Shown here piece by piece: positions 24,799-32,651 of a DNA stretch of 43,699 nt. The position numbers were made by a program, and so were the translations under genes. Numbering within the stretch: the stretch's first letter is position 1; each line of letters opens with the position of its first letter. Source of the DNA: Nostocoides sp. (GTDB taxonomy: Bacteria > Actinomycetota > Actinomycetes > Actinomycetales > Dermatophilaceae); the NCBI GenBank assembly GCA_025929465.1, contig JAICMC010000002.1, forward strand, positions 1 through 43,699, written 5' to 3'. The notes beneath the pieces are model-generated. The model was not told the DNA's origin. It did not search any database and saw only the letters and a list, made by a program, of their open reading frames with translations.

Positions 24799-25641
24799 CT
24801 AGCCATTGTGGGCCATTTCCTCTATCACGAATCGGGGACGATTGGTGATGATCGCGTCGACACCCAGCTCGAGGCAGCGCTGGACGTCGTCGGTGGTGTC
24901 GACCGTCCACGCGAACACCTCGTGTCCGCGGGCCTGCTGACGCGACACGATGCGCGTCGGTCTGCGCAGGTTCCGGACGTCCACGCCCAGGGTGTGGACG
25001 CCCTTGGGCAGCGAGCCGTCGCGCAGCCAGATGGGGACGTACTCCACGAGGTAGACCAGGCCCACCCCCTTGTCCAGGGCCCGCATCCGCTGCAGTGCCA
25101 GGTGGCTGAACGACATCACTCGCACGGAGTGGCCGCCCGGCCCCCTCGCGTCCGGACCGGTGTACTCGAACCGCAGCAGGGCGGCCGCGACCGCCTTCTC
25201 GACCTTGCCGCCGTGTCGGCTGGGGTGCTTGGTCTCGATGAGGGTGAGCAGCGGACGGCCGGTGGCGGTGATCGTCGTGAGCAGCTTGTTGAGGGTCAGC
25301 AGCTCGCCCCGGTCCCGGTAGGGCAGCTCGTCGGGATCCTGCGGCCCGACGCGCTGCATCCACGACCCCCAGTCCAGCTGCTCCAGCTGGGACAGCTCGA
25401 GCTCGGAGACGGCCCCGGTGCCGTTGGAGGTCCGGTTGACCCGCCGGTCATGCACGCACACGAGGTGCTGGTCGGCGGTGAGGCGGACGTCGCACTCGAC
25501 CCCGTCGGCCCCGAACGCGATGCCCTTCTTGTATGCCGCGAGCGTGTGCTCGGGCTCCTCGGCGCTGGCCCCGCGATGGGCGATGACGAGCGGGCGGCGA
25601 GGTGGGTCGGCGGGCGTCGGCTCAGACACGGGCACGCGCAC
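24799..25641 (-). CDS. Glycerophosphodiester phosphodiesterase
   Basis: About 280 aa; GTG codons at 25641, 25635 and 25629 are all possible starts, and the track's 25695 start adds unlikely residues. GDPD TIM-barrel motifs are clear: VIAHRGASAEEPEHTLAAY (catalytic His-Arg and Glu), GADGVECDVRLTAD (metal-binding Glu/Asp) and VCVHDRRVNRTSNG (second His). Hydrolyses glycerophosphodiesters to glycerol 3-phosphate and an alcohol. No signal peptide with the chosen start, so cytoplasmic. Standalone gene. Confidence 0.93.
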   Translation of the reverse strand: MRVPVSEPTPADPPRRPLVIAHRGASAEEPEHTLAAYKKGIAFGADGVECDVRLTADQHLVCVHDRRVNRTSNGTGAVSELELSQLEQLDWGSWMQRVGPQDPDELPYRDRGELLTLNKLLTTITATGRPLLTLIETKHPSRHGGKVEKAVAAALLRFEYTGPDARGPGGHSVRVMSFSHLALQRMRALDKGVGLVYLVEYVPIWLRDGSLPKGVHTLGVDVRNLRRPTRIVSRQQARGHEVFAWTVDTTDDVQRCLELGVDAIITNRPRFVIEEMAHNG

Positions 25642-25686
25642 ATCCTGCCGTACCCGTGGCTCGCCGCGCAGACGCCTCCCCGTGAC

Positions 25687-25719
25687 ACCGGTCACCGGTC
25701 ACCGGTCACCGGTCACCGG
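25687..25719. repeat. Heptad tandem repeat ACCGGTC, 4.7 copies
   Basis: Four full ACCGGTC units plus ACCGG, perfect, 33 bp. Each unit contains the palindrome ACCGGT (or GGTCACC in another register). The array lies in the divergent region between GDPD and the ECF sigma gene and covers the position expected for the -35 of a TACCGT -10-like element at 25726-25731. Confidence 0.9.
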
Positions 25720-25805
25720 ACTGGCTACCGTACGGGAGGGTCCACACGGGTGCCGGCCGGCGGCTCGCGGCTGACCGCTCACACGCAAGGAGGCTGCGGC
25801 GTTCC

Positions 25806-26291
25806 ATGGGTGTGAACCTGCCCCCCTTCCAGCGCCTCGTCGACGATCACTGGCGTGACGTCGCCCGCCTGGCGCATGCCCTCGGCGGGCCGGTCGACGG
25901 TGACGACATCGCCCAGCAGGCGTGGGTGCAGGCGCTCGCGGCATACCCCACACTGCGGTCGGCGACCAACCTGCGGGCCTGGCTGCTCACGATCACCCAC
26001 CGCTGCGCCATGGACGGCCACCGCCGTCGGGCCCGCGCCGCCGTGCCGCACGAGGACCCCGGGTCGCTGGCCCAAGCACCGGCCGTCGCCGGACCCGAGT
26101 CGGGACTCACCGACGCGCCCCTGTGGGCACGGGTGGGTGCCCTGCCGCCGAGACAGCGGGAGGCGGTCGTGCTCAGGTACGTCGCCGACCTGGACCACCA
26201 GAGCATCGCCGCCGCTCTGCGGACGACGCCGGCGATGAGCCGCCGTCTCGTCAGCGACGCCCTCGCCACCCTCCGGAAGGACCAGCCATGA
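25806..26291 (+). CDS. ECF-type RNA polymerase sigma factor
   Basis: 161 aa from ATG 25806, with AAGGAGG upstream. Region 2 is visible in DDHWRDVARLAHALGGPVDGDDIAQQAWVQALAAYPTLRSATNLRAWLLTITHRCAMDGHRRRARA, and region 4 in LPPRQREAVVLRYVADLDHQSIAAALRTTPAMSRRLVSDALATL. Its stop overlaps the ogt start in ATGA, so the sigma factor and an alkyltransferase are co-translated. No anti-sigma gene is adjacent. Pairing suggests a role in the alkylation response, which would be inference. Confidence 0.9.
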   Translation: MGVNLPPFQRLVDDHWRDVARLAHALGGPVDGDDIAQQAWVQALAAYPTLRSATNLRAWLLTITHRCAMDGHRRRARAAVPHEDPGSLAQAPAVAGPESGLTDAPLWARVGALPPRQREAVVLRYVADLDHQSIAAALRTTPAMSRRLVSDALATLRKDQP

Positions 26292-26869
26292 CCGACCTCA
26301 CCACCGCGCTCGCAGCGTTCGCCCCGCCGGCGCGTCCACCCGTGCTGGACGCATCCGACGTCTCCTACGTCGTGGAAGACACCCCGATCGGCCGGATGCT
26401 GTTGGCCCGCACCGTGTCCGGCGCCATCGTCGCGTCGGCCTTCGTGCCCACCGATGACGCCGAGGACCGCCTGCTCGACCGGTTGGCGCACGTCGTCTCG
26501 CCGCGGGTGCTTCGCCAGCCGCGCGCTCTCGATGCGACACGGCGGGAGCTGGAGGACTATCTCGCTGGTCGACGACGGGGGTTCTCCACGCCGGTCGACC
26601 TGGCCCTCGCGACACCGTTCCAGCGCGCCGTCCTCGGTCGGCTCGCCGACCGGGTCGGCTACGGCGAACGCGCCACCTATGGTGAGCTGGCCCGGGCCAT
26701 CGGCCGGCCCTCGGCCTCGCGAGCCGTCGGGGCGGCGCTGGGTGCGAACCCGCTGTGCGTCGTCGTCCCCTGCCACCGGGTGGTGGCCTCGACCGGCGCG
26801 CTCACCGGGTATGCCGGTGGGCTGGCGGCCAAGGAGTTCCTCCTCGGCCTGGAGTCAGGTCAGGCCTGA
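26288..26869 (+). CDS. ogt: Methylated-DNA-[protein]-cysteine S-methyltransferase
   Basis: 193 aa from ATG 26288. Suicide repair protein that moves the methyl group of O6-methylguanine to its own cysteine. The active site is VVPCHRVV near residue 160, followed by GALTGYAGGLAAKEFLL, and the DNA-binding helix-turn-helix is ATYGELARAIGRPSASRAVGAALGANP. The N-terminal ribonuclease-like domain is present. Co-translated with an ECF sigma gene. The 3' end overlaps the convergent methyltransferase gene by 10 bp. Confidence 0.95.
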   Translation: MTDLTTALAAFAPPARPPVLDASDVSYVVEDTPIGRMLLARTVSGAIVASAFVPTDDAEDRLLDRLAHVVSPRVLRQPRALDATRRELEDYLAGRRRGFSTPVDLALATPFQRAVLGRLADRVGYGERATYGELARAIGRPSASRAVGAALGANPLCVVVPCHRVVASTGALTGYAGGLAAKEFLLGLESGQA

Positions 26870-27513
26870 GCCGGTCCCCCGGGTGCGCGGGCGACGAGGA
26901 CGACGTCGATCTCGTCGCCGTGCACGCCGGGCCGGACGACCTCTTCGCAGCGCTCCACGAGGAGACCAGCCGCCTTGTCCCGCAACGACTCCGGCGTGTT
27001 GAGGATGCTCGGATCGCGCGGGCCGCCGACGCCCTCGGTGAGGTTGCGCAGGGCGTGACCGATGACGACGAGCCGACCGCCTGGCTGGAGCCAACGGCCC
27101 AGCCGCCGGACGACGTCGGCGTCGACGTGGAAGTAGGTGAGCAGGACGAGGTCGTATGCCGCGTCGCTCGGCGGCGACCACGTCGTCGCGTCGGCCACGA
27201 CCCACTCGACCCGGTCGCCGACGCCGGCCTCGCGGGCGTTCGCCCGGCCGAGGTCGAGCGCCACCGCGGAGAAGTCGAGCGCCGTGACCCGCCAGCCCCG
27301 CTGGGCCAGCCAGACCGCGTGCCGACCCGGGCCGGCTCCGAGGTCGAGTGCCCGACCCGGGGCCACGCCGTCGAGCGTCGAGACGAGCTCGGCGCTGGGG
27401 ACGAGGCGGTGACCCTCCCGGTACCCTTCCGTGCTGTGCTGATGGTGGTGGGCGTTCGCGGCATACCGCCCGTTCCAGTGCTCGGGACCGCGGTCGCGCG
27501 CTCCGTCGGCCAT
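26860..27513 (-). CDS. Class I SAM-dependent methyltransferase
   Basis: 217 aa from ATG 27513. The SAM-binding motif I is ALDLGAGPGRHAVWLAQRGWRVTALDFS, followed by WVVADATTW and DLVLLTYFHVDADVVRRLGRWLQPGGRLVVIGHA, as in the Methyltransf_25/TehB-like group. The N-terminal EHWNGRYAA is also typical. Substrate unknown. It starts 2 bp after the stop codon of the DNA polymerase IV gene on the same strand, so both are probably one transcript. Confidence 0.9.
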   Translation of the reverse strand: MADGARDRGPEHWNGRYAANAHHHQHSTEGYREGHRLVPSAELVSTLDGVAPGRALDLGAGPGRHAVWLAQRGWRVTALDFSAVALDLGRANAREAGVGDRVEWVVADATTWSPPSDAAYDLVLLTYFHVDADVVRRLGRWLQPGGRLVVIGHALRNLTEGVGGPRDPSILNTPESLRDKAAGLLVERCEEVVRPGVHGDEIDVVLVARAPGGPAQA

Positions 27514-27515
27514 CG

Positions 27516-28595
27516 TCACAGCCTGCCACGGATGGGCGTGCGCTCCGCGGTGTCCGGCTCCGGCATGGTCATCTCCGCGCGAAGGCCGAGCAGCCTCACC
27601 TCGCGGTCCTGGTCGAGCCGGCCGGCCAGGACGAGGGCCGCCGAGCGGACGACCTCCACGTCGTCGGTCACGGCGGGCAGGGTGCGGGCGAAGGTCTTGG
27701 TGAAGAACGGCGCGTAGCGCACCTTGAGGGTGAGCCGGGTGACCGGGCGACCTTCCGCCGCAACGTCCTGCATCACCTGGCCGACCAAGGTGTCGACGGC
27801 GTCGCGGATCTCGTCGGGGGTCGTGAGGTTCTGCTGGTACGTCGTCTCCCGGCTGTGCCCCCGAGCCACCCACGGTGTGTCGTCGACGGTCCGGGAGCCG
27901 AGGCCGCGACCGAGCTCGCCGTACCACTGGCCCATCCGCGGTCCGAACTCGGCCACGAGCACCCCGGGCTCGGCATCGGCCAGCTCCCGAACCGTGTGGA
28001 TGTCGTGTCGCGCCAGTCGTTGGGACACCTTCGACCCGATCCCCCAGAGGTCGACCGTCGGTCGGTCGCCCATGACGTCGAACCAGTTGTCGCGAGTCAA
28101 CCGGAAGACACCCCGTGGCTTGCCGAAGCCGGTCGCGATCTTGGCCCGCACCTTGTTGTCGCCGATCCCGACCGAGGAGTGCAGCCCGGTGGCGTCCAGG
28201 ACGGTCGCTCGCACCCGGGCTGCATACGGCTCCGGGTCCTCGACGTCGACGCCGAGGAACGCCTCGTCCCAGCCGAGCACCTCCACGACGCACCCGAGGC
28301 TGCGCAGGGCCGTCATCACCTCCGCCGAGGCGGCGTCGTATGCCGGTCCGTCGACCGGGAGGATGACCGCCTGCGGGCACTTGCGAGCGGCGAGCCGAAG
28401 CGGCATACCGGAGCCGATGCCGAACTCCCGCGCCTCGTAGGTCGCCGTCGAGACGACGGCCCGCTCGCTCGGGTCTCCCCGGCCTCCGACGATGAGCGGG
28501 ATGCCCGCGAGCTCGGGACGTCGGCGGATCTCGACGGCAGCGATGAACTGGTCGAGGTCGACGTGCAACACCCACCGGCTGGGCTGTGCAGGCAT
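27516..28595 (-). CDS. dinB: Y-family DNA polymerase IV
   Basis: 359 aa from ATG 28595 (MPAQPSRWVLHVDLDQFIAAVE); the track's 28619 start adds eight residues. Translesion DNA polymerase. The first catalytic Asp is in HVDLDQF, the Asp-Glu pair in LGWDEAFLGV, and the thumb helix-hairpin-helix in TVDLWGIGSKVSQRLARHDIHTVREL. The little-finger domain follows (VRYAPFFTKTFARTLP). The C-terminus lacks an obvious beta-clamp motif of the QLxLF type. Repair genes cluster here: the ogt gene lies 650 bp away on the other strand. Confidence 0.94.
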   Translation of the reverse strand: MPAQPSRWVLHVDLDQFIAAVEIRRRPELAGIPLIVGGRGDPSERAVVSTATYEAREFGIGSGMPLRLAARKCPQAVILPVDGPAYDAASAEVMTALRSLGCVVEVLGWDEAFLGVDVEDPEPYAARVRATVLDATGLHSSVGIGDNKVRAKIATGFGKPRGVFRLTRDNWFDVMGDRPTVDLWGIGSKVSQRLARHDIHTVRELADAEPGVLVAEFGPRMGQWYGELGRGLGSRTVDDTPWVARGHSRETTYQQNLTTPDEIRDAVDTLVGQVMQDVAAEGRPVTRLTLKVRYAPFFTKTFARTLPAVTDDVEVVRSAALVLAGRLDQDREVRLLGLRAEMTMPEPDTAERTPIRGRL

Positions 28596-28767
28596 GCAGC
28601 CCAGTCTGCCCTCGTCCACCGACGACGCGGTCGATGGACGCTGCCGAGCCGGCCACCGTGCTCAGCGCTCCGGGGTGGGGGGCCTCACCCCCACCGAAGG
28701 AGAAGTGGCTGCCGTCCTCATCGACCCCGAAGACCCCGATGTTGCTCGGCAAGGGGCCACCCCGCGC

Positions 28768-28869
28768 CCCGTCTGCGTTTCTGCGCCATGGCGCACGTTG
28801 CGACCACCGGCGCAGCCGTTCCTGCGCGCCTGGTCGGCATCTGCGCCGGGGCGCAGAAACGCAGACGGG
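28768..28869 (+). repeat. Two-hairpin intergenic repeat, copy B (intact)
   Basis: A 102-bp element bounded by perfect 20-bp inverted repeats, CCCGTCTGCGTTTCTGCGCC at the left and its exact complement at the right. Inside the left arm lies the palindrome TGCGCCATGGCGCA, and at the right end CTGCGCC-GG-GGCGCAG. The inner 60 bp (around CGGCGCAGCCGTTCCTGCGCGCC) align to copy A without gaps. No coding capacity. It looks like a MITE-like or REP/ERIC-like element, but no target duplication is evident and no transposase is in the window. Confidence 0.85.
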
Positions 28870-28954
28870 CCGGGTGCCGCAGTTCCCAACATGTCGGTCG
28901 TGCCCCCGAGCGACACCAGCGGGAAGGCTGCAGCAGACTCGCAGGGACGACCCC

Positions 28955-28960
28955 TACCCT
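28955..28960 (+). promoter_or_regulatory. Leaderless -10 element of corA
   Basis: TACCCT fits TANNNT and ends 6 nt before GTG 28967; no Shine-Dalgarno lies between. The spacing equals that at 18932 and 41065. Confidence 0.5.
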
Positions 28961-28966
28961 CGCAAC

Positions 28967-29998
28967 GTGACCCCCCACCAGGAACACCCGGACCGGCTCA
29001 GCTGCCCTCTGCGCGGGATGGCCTGGCGCGACGGAGCGGTCGTCGACGCCTCGGTCACCATCGGCGAGGTCGGACAGGTCGCCAACGACCCGAGCCAGCT
29101 GCTCTGGCTCGACCTCACCTCGCCCACCCGAGAGGACATGACGGCCCTGGCCGACCACCTCGGCCTGAGCGCGACCCTGGTGGAGGATGTCCTCTCCCCG
29201 TTGGAGCGGCCCAAGGTCACCCGGCATACCGACCACATCTTCTTCATGGCGTATGCCACGCGCCTGGGTCCGTCGGCGGAGTCCGGAACCCAGGCCGGAT
29301 CCGCACGCCTCACGACGAGCCGGGTGAGCGGGCTGGTGTTCAAGGGGGCCCTGGTGACGATCCGCGAGGACGACAGCTTCGACATCGACGAGGTCGTCCG
29401 GCGCTGGGCGGACAACGCCGACCTGCTCCGTTACGGCTCCGGTGCCCTCCTGCACGGCCTGTTGGACACCATCGTGGATAGCCAGTTCGACACGATCCAG
29501 CAGCTCGACGACGCGATGGAGGACCTCGAAGGCGAGCTGTTCGAGAACCGCGGCGCCAACTCGGCGTTCCTCCGTACCGTCTACGAGCTGCGCAAGGACC
29601 TCGTCCAGCTGCGCCGGGTCGTGCTGCCCATGCGCGAGGTCGTCAACGGCGTCCTGCGCCACCGGCCGGACGAGCCGACCGAGCTGAGCCGCTGGTACGA
29701 CGACCTCTACGACCACGTGCTCCGCGCCGCCGAGTGGACCGAGTCGTTGCGCGACATGGTGACGACGGTCTTCGAGACGAACCTGTCGCTCCAGGACACC
29801 CGGCTCAACACGGTGATGAAGAAGCTGGCCGGCTGGGCCGCGATCATTGCCGTTCCGACGGCGGTGACCGGGTGGTTCGGTCAGAACGTCCCCTATCCCG
29901 GGTTCGGCCACCAGATCGGGCTCTGGCTGGCGACCGGCCTGATCATCGGCCTGTCAGGGGTCCTCTACGTGTCCTTCCGCCGCCGCGACTGGCTCTGA
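28967..29998 (+). CDS. corA: CorA-family divalent cation channel
   Basis: 343 aa from GTG 28967. Large cytoplasmic N-terminal domain (VTIREDDSFDIDEVVRRW), long stalk helix (LEGELFENRGANSAFLRTVYELRKDLVQLRRVVLPMREVV), then two C-terminal membrane helices. The selectivity motif after the first helix reads GQNVPYPGF rather than the classic GMN of CorA. This variant makes the transported ion uncertain (Mg2+, Co2+ or Ni2+). The basic C-terminus FRRRDWL is usual. Its 3' end overlaps the convergent COG4705 gene by 34 bp. Confidence 0.92.
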   Translation: MTPHQEHPDRLSCPLRGMAWRDGAVVDASVTIGEVGQVANDPSQLLWLDLTSPTREDMTALADHLGLSATLVEDVLSPLERPKVTRHTDHIFFMAYATRLGPSAESGTQAGSARLTTSRVSGLVFKGALVTIREDDSFDIDEVVRRWADNADLLRYGSGALLHGLLDTIVDSQFDTIQQLDDAMEDLEGELFENRGANSAFLRTVYELRKDLVQLRRVVLPMREVVNGVLRHRPDEPTELSRWYDDLYDHVLRAAEWTESLRDMVTTVFETNLSLQDTRLNTVMKKLAGWAAIIAVPTAVTGWFGQNVPYPGFGHQIGLWLATGLIIGLSGVLYVSFRRRDWL

Positions 29999-30750
29999 GC
30001 GACCAGCCCCACCAGCGCCACGGCGAAGATCGCGAAGCCGGCCACGGTGACCGTCCCGTCGCCCAGGCCGAGGCCGTGCGCGCGGGCGGCGGGCTTGCCC
30101 AGCCAGTCCGCCACGGACGCCCCCAGCGGGCGGGTCAGCACGTAGGCGGTCCAGAACATCGCCACCTCCCGGGCGCCCAGGCGCCACGCGAGCAACGGCA
30201 CCAGGATCGCGACCCCGAAGAAGATCGCCGAGGGCAGGTAGCCCCAGCGGAGGGTGTATGCCGTGAGGTCGCCCGCGGCCGTCCCGAGGGCGAACGTCGC
30301 CAGCACCGTGGCCCAGTAGAACAGCTCGCGTCGAGGGGTGAGTATCGAGTGGATCGACAGGGTGCGTTCGCTCCACCACCACCACCCCAGCACGACCGCC
30401 AGGGACAGCGCGTAGCCGACGGTCGTCACGGCATACGGGATGCCCAGGACGACGTGCGCGACGTCGGCGGCCATCGTCCCGAAGATGGCGACCATCGCGA
30501 CCGTCACCCAGTAGGCGAGCGGCTGGTAGCGGGTCGTGCGGAGCTGCCAGACGAGTGCGGCGAGCAGCAGCAGCCCGGTGGCCAGGACCGCGACGACCCG
30601 GTTGTGCGCGGCCAGGTAGTCCGAGGTCGCCTCGCCCAGGCCGGTGGTGAGGATCTTGACGGCCCAGAACACGGCGGTCACCTCCGGGACCTTGGTGGTC
30701 AGGTAGCGGCGGCGCGCGGTGGCGCGGGGGGCGGCGAGAGCTTCGGTCAC
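29965..30750 (-). CDS. COG4705-type uncharacterised membrane protein
   Basis: 261 aa from GTG 30750. About eight membrane helices. The N-terminal motif KVPEVTAVFWAVKILTTGLGEATSDYLA and the later repeats (TLATFALGTAAGDLTAYTLRWGY, YVLTRPLGASVADWLGKP) match the family of multi-helix proteins annotated as COG4705 membrane-anchored proteins, of unknown function. The repeated GE/AGD-type acidic residues inside helices hint at ion transport. The last residues read antisense to corA (34-bp overlap). Confidence 0.83.
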   Translation of the reverse strand: MTEALAAPRATARRRYLTTKVPEVTAVFWAVKILTTGLGEATSDYLAAHNRVVAVLATGLLLLAALVWQLRTTRYQPLAYWVTVAMVAIFGTMAADVAHVVLGIPYAVTTVGYALSLAVVLGWWWWSERTLSIHSILTPRRELFYWATVLATFALGTAAGDLTAYTLRWGYLPSAIFFGVAILVPLLAWRLGAREVAMFWTAYVLTRPLGASVADWLGKPAARAHGLGLGDGTVTVAGFAIFAVALVGLVAQSQSRRRKDT

Positions 30751-30814
30751 AGTGCCACCGTGCCGGACCCCGCTGGCCACAGCCTGAACGCGACCTGAGC
30801 ATCCGCCGGGAAGC

Positions 30815-31726
30815 TCAGCTGGTGATGTCCTTGCTGGTGAACCGGGCCCAGGCGGCCAGCCAGAACACGATGGCATACCCGAGGTCCTGACCCAGGCCGG
30901 TGAGCAGGTTGGACCACAGCGGCGGCTCGCGGAACAGGTCGCTGAACGACATCCACTGCTCGACGATGAGCCAGGGGTGGAGGAAGGCGAGCTGGTTCAC
31001 CCCGAGCAGGATCCACGAGATGATCGTGATGATCATGACGGTCACGGTCGCGGCCATCGGCTGCTCGGTCAGGGTCGAGACGAACAGCCCCACGGCGCCC
31101 AGGGCCGAGATGCCGGCCGCGCAGAACAGCGCCGCGAGCACCAGTCGCCAGACGGCCGTCCCGAAGCCGATCCGGACCCCCGAGAGCGTGAGCATCGGGC
31201 CGGTGCCGAACAGCGCGATCCCCGCCACCGCGCCGACGATGGCGACGATGAAGACCCCGATGAGGGCGCCGAGGACCAGCGACGCGTACTTCACCGCCAA
31301 CAGACGGGTGCGGTCGACCGGGACGGTGAGCAGGTAGCGCAGGGTGCCGAGGTTGGCCTCCCCGGCGATGCTGTCACCGGAGAGCATGGCGATCGCCATC
31401 GGCAGGAAGAGGGTCATCTCCAGGGTCAGCGCGGCGAGCGGGACGAACAGCCCGTTGGACGTCGCCTGGGACAGGAAGTCGCCGGCATCGTTGCCGCGGT
31501 TGTGCGGCTCGGTCAGCTTGACGGCGACGGCAAGGACGACCGGCAGGGCGGCCAGGACGAGCATCCCCATCTGGTTGCGGCGACGGCCCATGATCAGCCG
31601 CATCTCCGAGCGCAGCAACCGGGTGGAGACGGCGGGGGGCCGCGCGGACGGCGTATGCCGGGAGCCCACCTCTGTTCGCCCCTCGGCCGCCACGGCGGTC
31701 GCCGTGGCCTTCTCAACCGCTGACAT
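30815..31726 (-). CDS. ABC transporter permease (ABC-2 type)
   Basis: 303 aa from 31726. A ~50-residue cytoplasmic N-terminus, then six membrane helices: MGMLVLAALPVVLAVAVKL, FVPLAALTLEMTLFLPMAIAML, YASLVLGALIGVFIVAIVGAVAGIALF and so on. GDSIAGEANLGTLRYLLTVPVDRTRLLAVKY is the usual ABC-2 cytoplasmic loop that couples to the ATPase. Its start overlaps the ATPase gene by 14 bp. Third gene of the operon with the LolA-like protein and ATPase. Substrate unknown; an exporter is most likely. Confidence 0.9.
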   Translation of the reverse strand: MSAVEKATATAVAAEGRTEVGSRHTPSARPPAVSTRLLRSEMRLIMGRRRNQMGMLVLAALPVVLAVAVKLTEPHNRGNDAGDFLSQATSNGLFVPLAALTLEMTLFLPMAIAMLSGDSIAGEANLGTLRYLLTVPVDRTRLLAVKYASLVLGALIGVFIVAIVGAVAGIALFGTGPMLTLSGVRIGFGTAVWRLVLAALFCAAGISALGAVGLFVSTLTEQPMAATVTVMIITIISWILLGVNQLAFLHPWLIVEQWMSFSDLFREPPLWSNLLTGLGQDLGYAIVFWLAAWARFTSKDITS

Positions 31727-32651
31727 CGAAGCCCTCCCCGGTCATCGAGACGAACAGGTCCTCCAGGGTCGGCGCGTCGACGACGAACCCGCGGACGCCG
31801 ACGCCGGCCCCGACGAGGGCGGCGACGATCCGCTCCGGGTCCAGGTCGCCCGGAACGCCGTGGACCTCGTGCCCGACCCGCCTGACCTCGCTGACGCCAA
31901 GCCCGGCGAGCACCGTTGCAGCAGAGTCGAGCTGGCTTGTCTGGACCCGCACGGTGGCCACCGCTCCCGACCGGATCTCGGCCACGGTTCCCTGGGCGAC
32001 CAGGTGCCCCTCGCTCATCACGCCGAGGTGCGTGCAGACCTGCTCGACCTCGGACAGGAGGTGGCTGGACACCAGGACGGTCGCCCCGTCGGCGGCGAGC
32101 GAGCCGACGAGCGACCGGACCTCGCGGGTCCCCTGCGGGTCCAGGCCGTTCGTCGGCTCGTCGAGGACGAGCAGGTCGCGGGGCATGAGCAGCGACGCGG
32201 CGATGGCGAGGCGCTGCCGCATGCCGAGGGAGTAGGCGCGGTACTTCTTGCCCGCCGCCGCGAGCAGGCCGACCCGCTCCAGTGCGCCGTCGACCCGGGT
32301 GCGGACGGTGCGGGTGTCGGCGTAGCGGTCGGCCGCGTCCAGCCGGGCCAGGTTGGCACGGCCGCTGAGGTAGGGGTGGAACGCGGGCCCCTCGACGAGC
32401 GACCCCACCCTGGGCAGCGCTGCCGACGCTCCGCCCGGCATCGGCTGACCCAGCAGGGCGCGCGTCCCGGCGGTCGGCTCGATCAGGCCGAGGAGCATCC
32501 GGATCGTCGTCGTCTTGCCCGACCCGTTGGGTCCGAGGAACCCGTAGACGGCACCGGTCGGCACGGCGAGGTCGATCCCGTCGACGGCGGCGCGGCTACC
32601 GAAACGTTTGGTCAGCCCGCTCGTCGCGACCGCCAGGGCGGCTCCGGTCAC
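31713..32651 (-). CDS. ABC transporter ATP-binding protein
   Basis: 312 aa from GTG 32651. Walker A GPNGSGKTTT, signature SLGMRQRLAIAASLL, Walker B LLVLDEPTNGLD and the switch His (LVSSHLLSEVEQ) are all present. It resembles CcmA/BcrA-type exporters. The ~80-residue C-terminal extension after the ATPase core is also typical. GTGA overlap with the LolA-like gene and 14-bp overlap with the permease gene show one coupled operon. Confidence 0.94.
   Translation of the reverse strand: MTGAALAVATSGLTKRFGSRAAVDGIDLAVPTGAVYGFLGPNGSGKTTTIRMLLGLIEPTAGTRALLGQPMPGGASAALPRVGSLVEGPAFHPYLSGRANLARLDAADRYADTRTVRTRVDGALERVGLLAAAGKKYRAYSLGMRQRLAIAASLLMPRDLLVLDEPTNGLDPQGTREVRSLVGSLAADGATVLVSSHLLSEVEQVCTHLGVMSEGHLVAQGTVAEIRSGAVATVRVQTSQLDSAATVLAGLGVSEVRRVGHEVHGVPGDLDPERIVAALVGAGVGVRGFVVDAPTLEDLFVSMTGEGFDVSG

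Larger units (their letters stand above)
28596..28966. other. Intergenic region between dinB and corA
   Basis: A 371-bp divergent spacer. It holds the intact copy B of the two-hairpin repeat (28768-28869) and a leaderless-type corA promoter at its right end. Around 28675-28700 GGGGTGGGGGGCCTCACCCCC forms a strong GC hairpin. A minus-strand reading through 28640-28752 gives a protein-like stretch (NIGVFGVDEDGSHFSFGGGEA) without start, stop or family; possibly a gene remnant, not annotated as a CDS. Confidence 0.6.

Noticed and set aside
28640-28752. Protein-like minus-strand stretch NIGVFGVDEDGSHFSFGGGEA
   Set aside because: No start/stop context and no recognised family; may be a gene remnant but cannot be supported.
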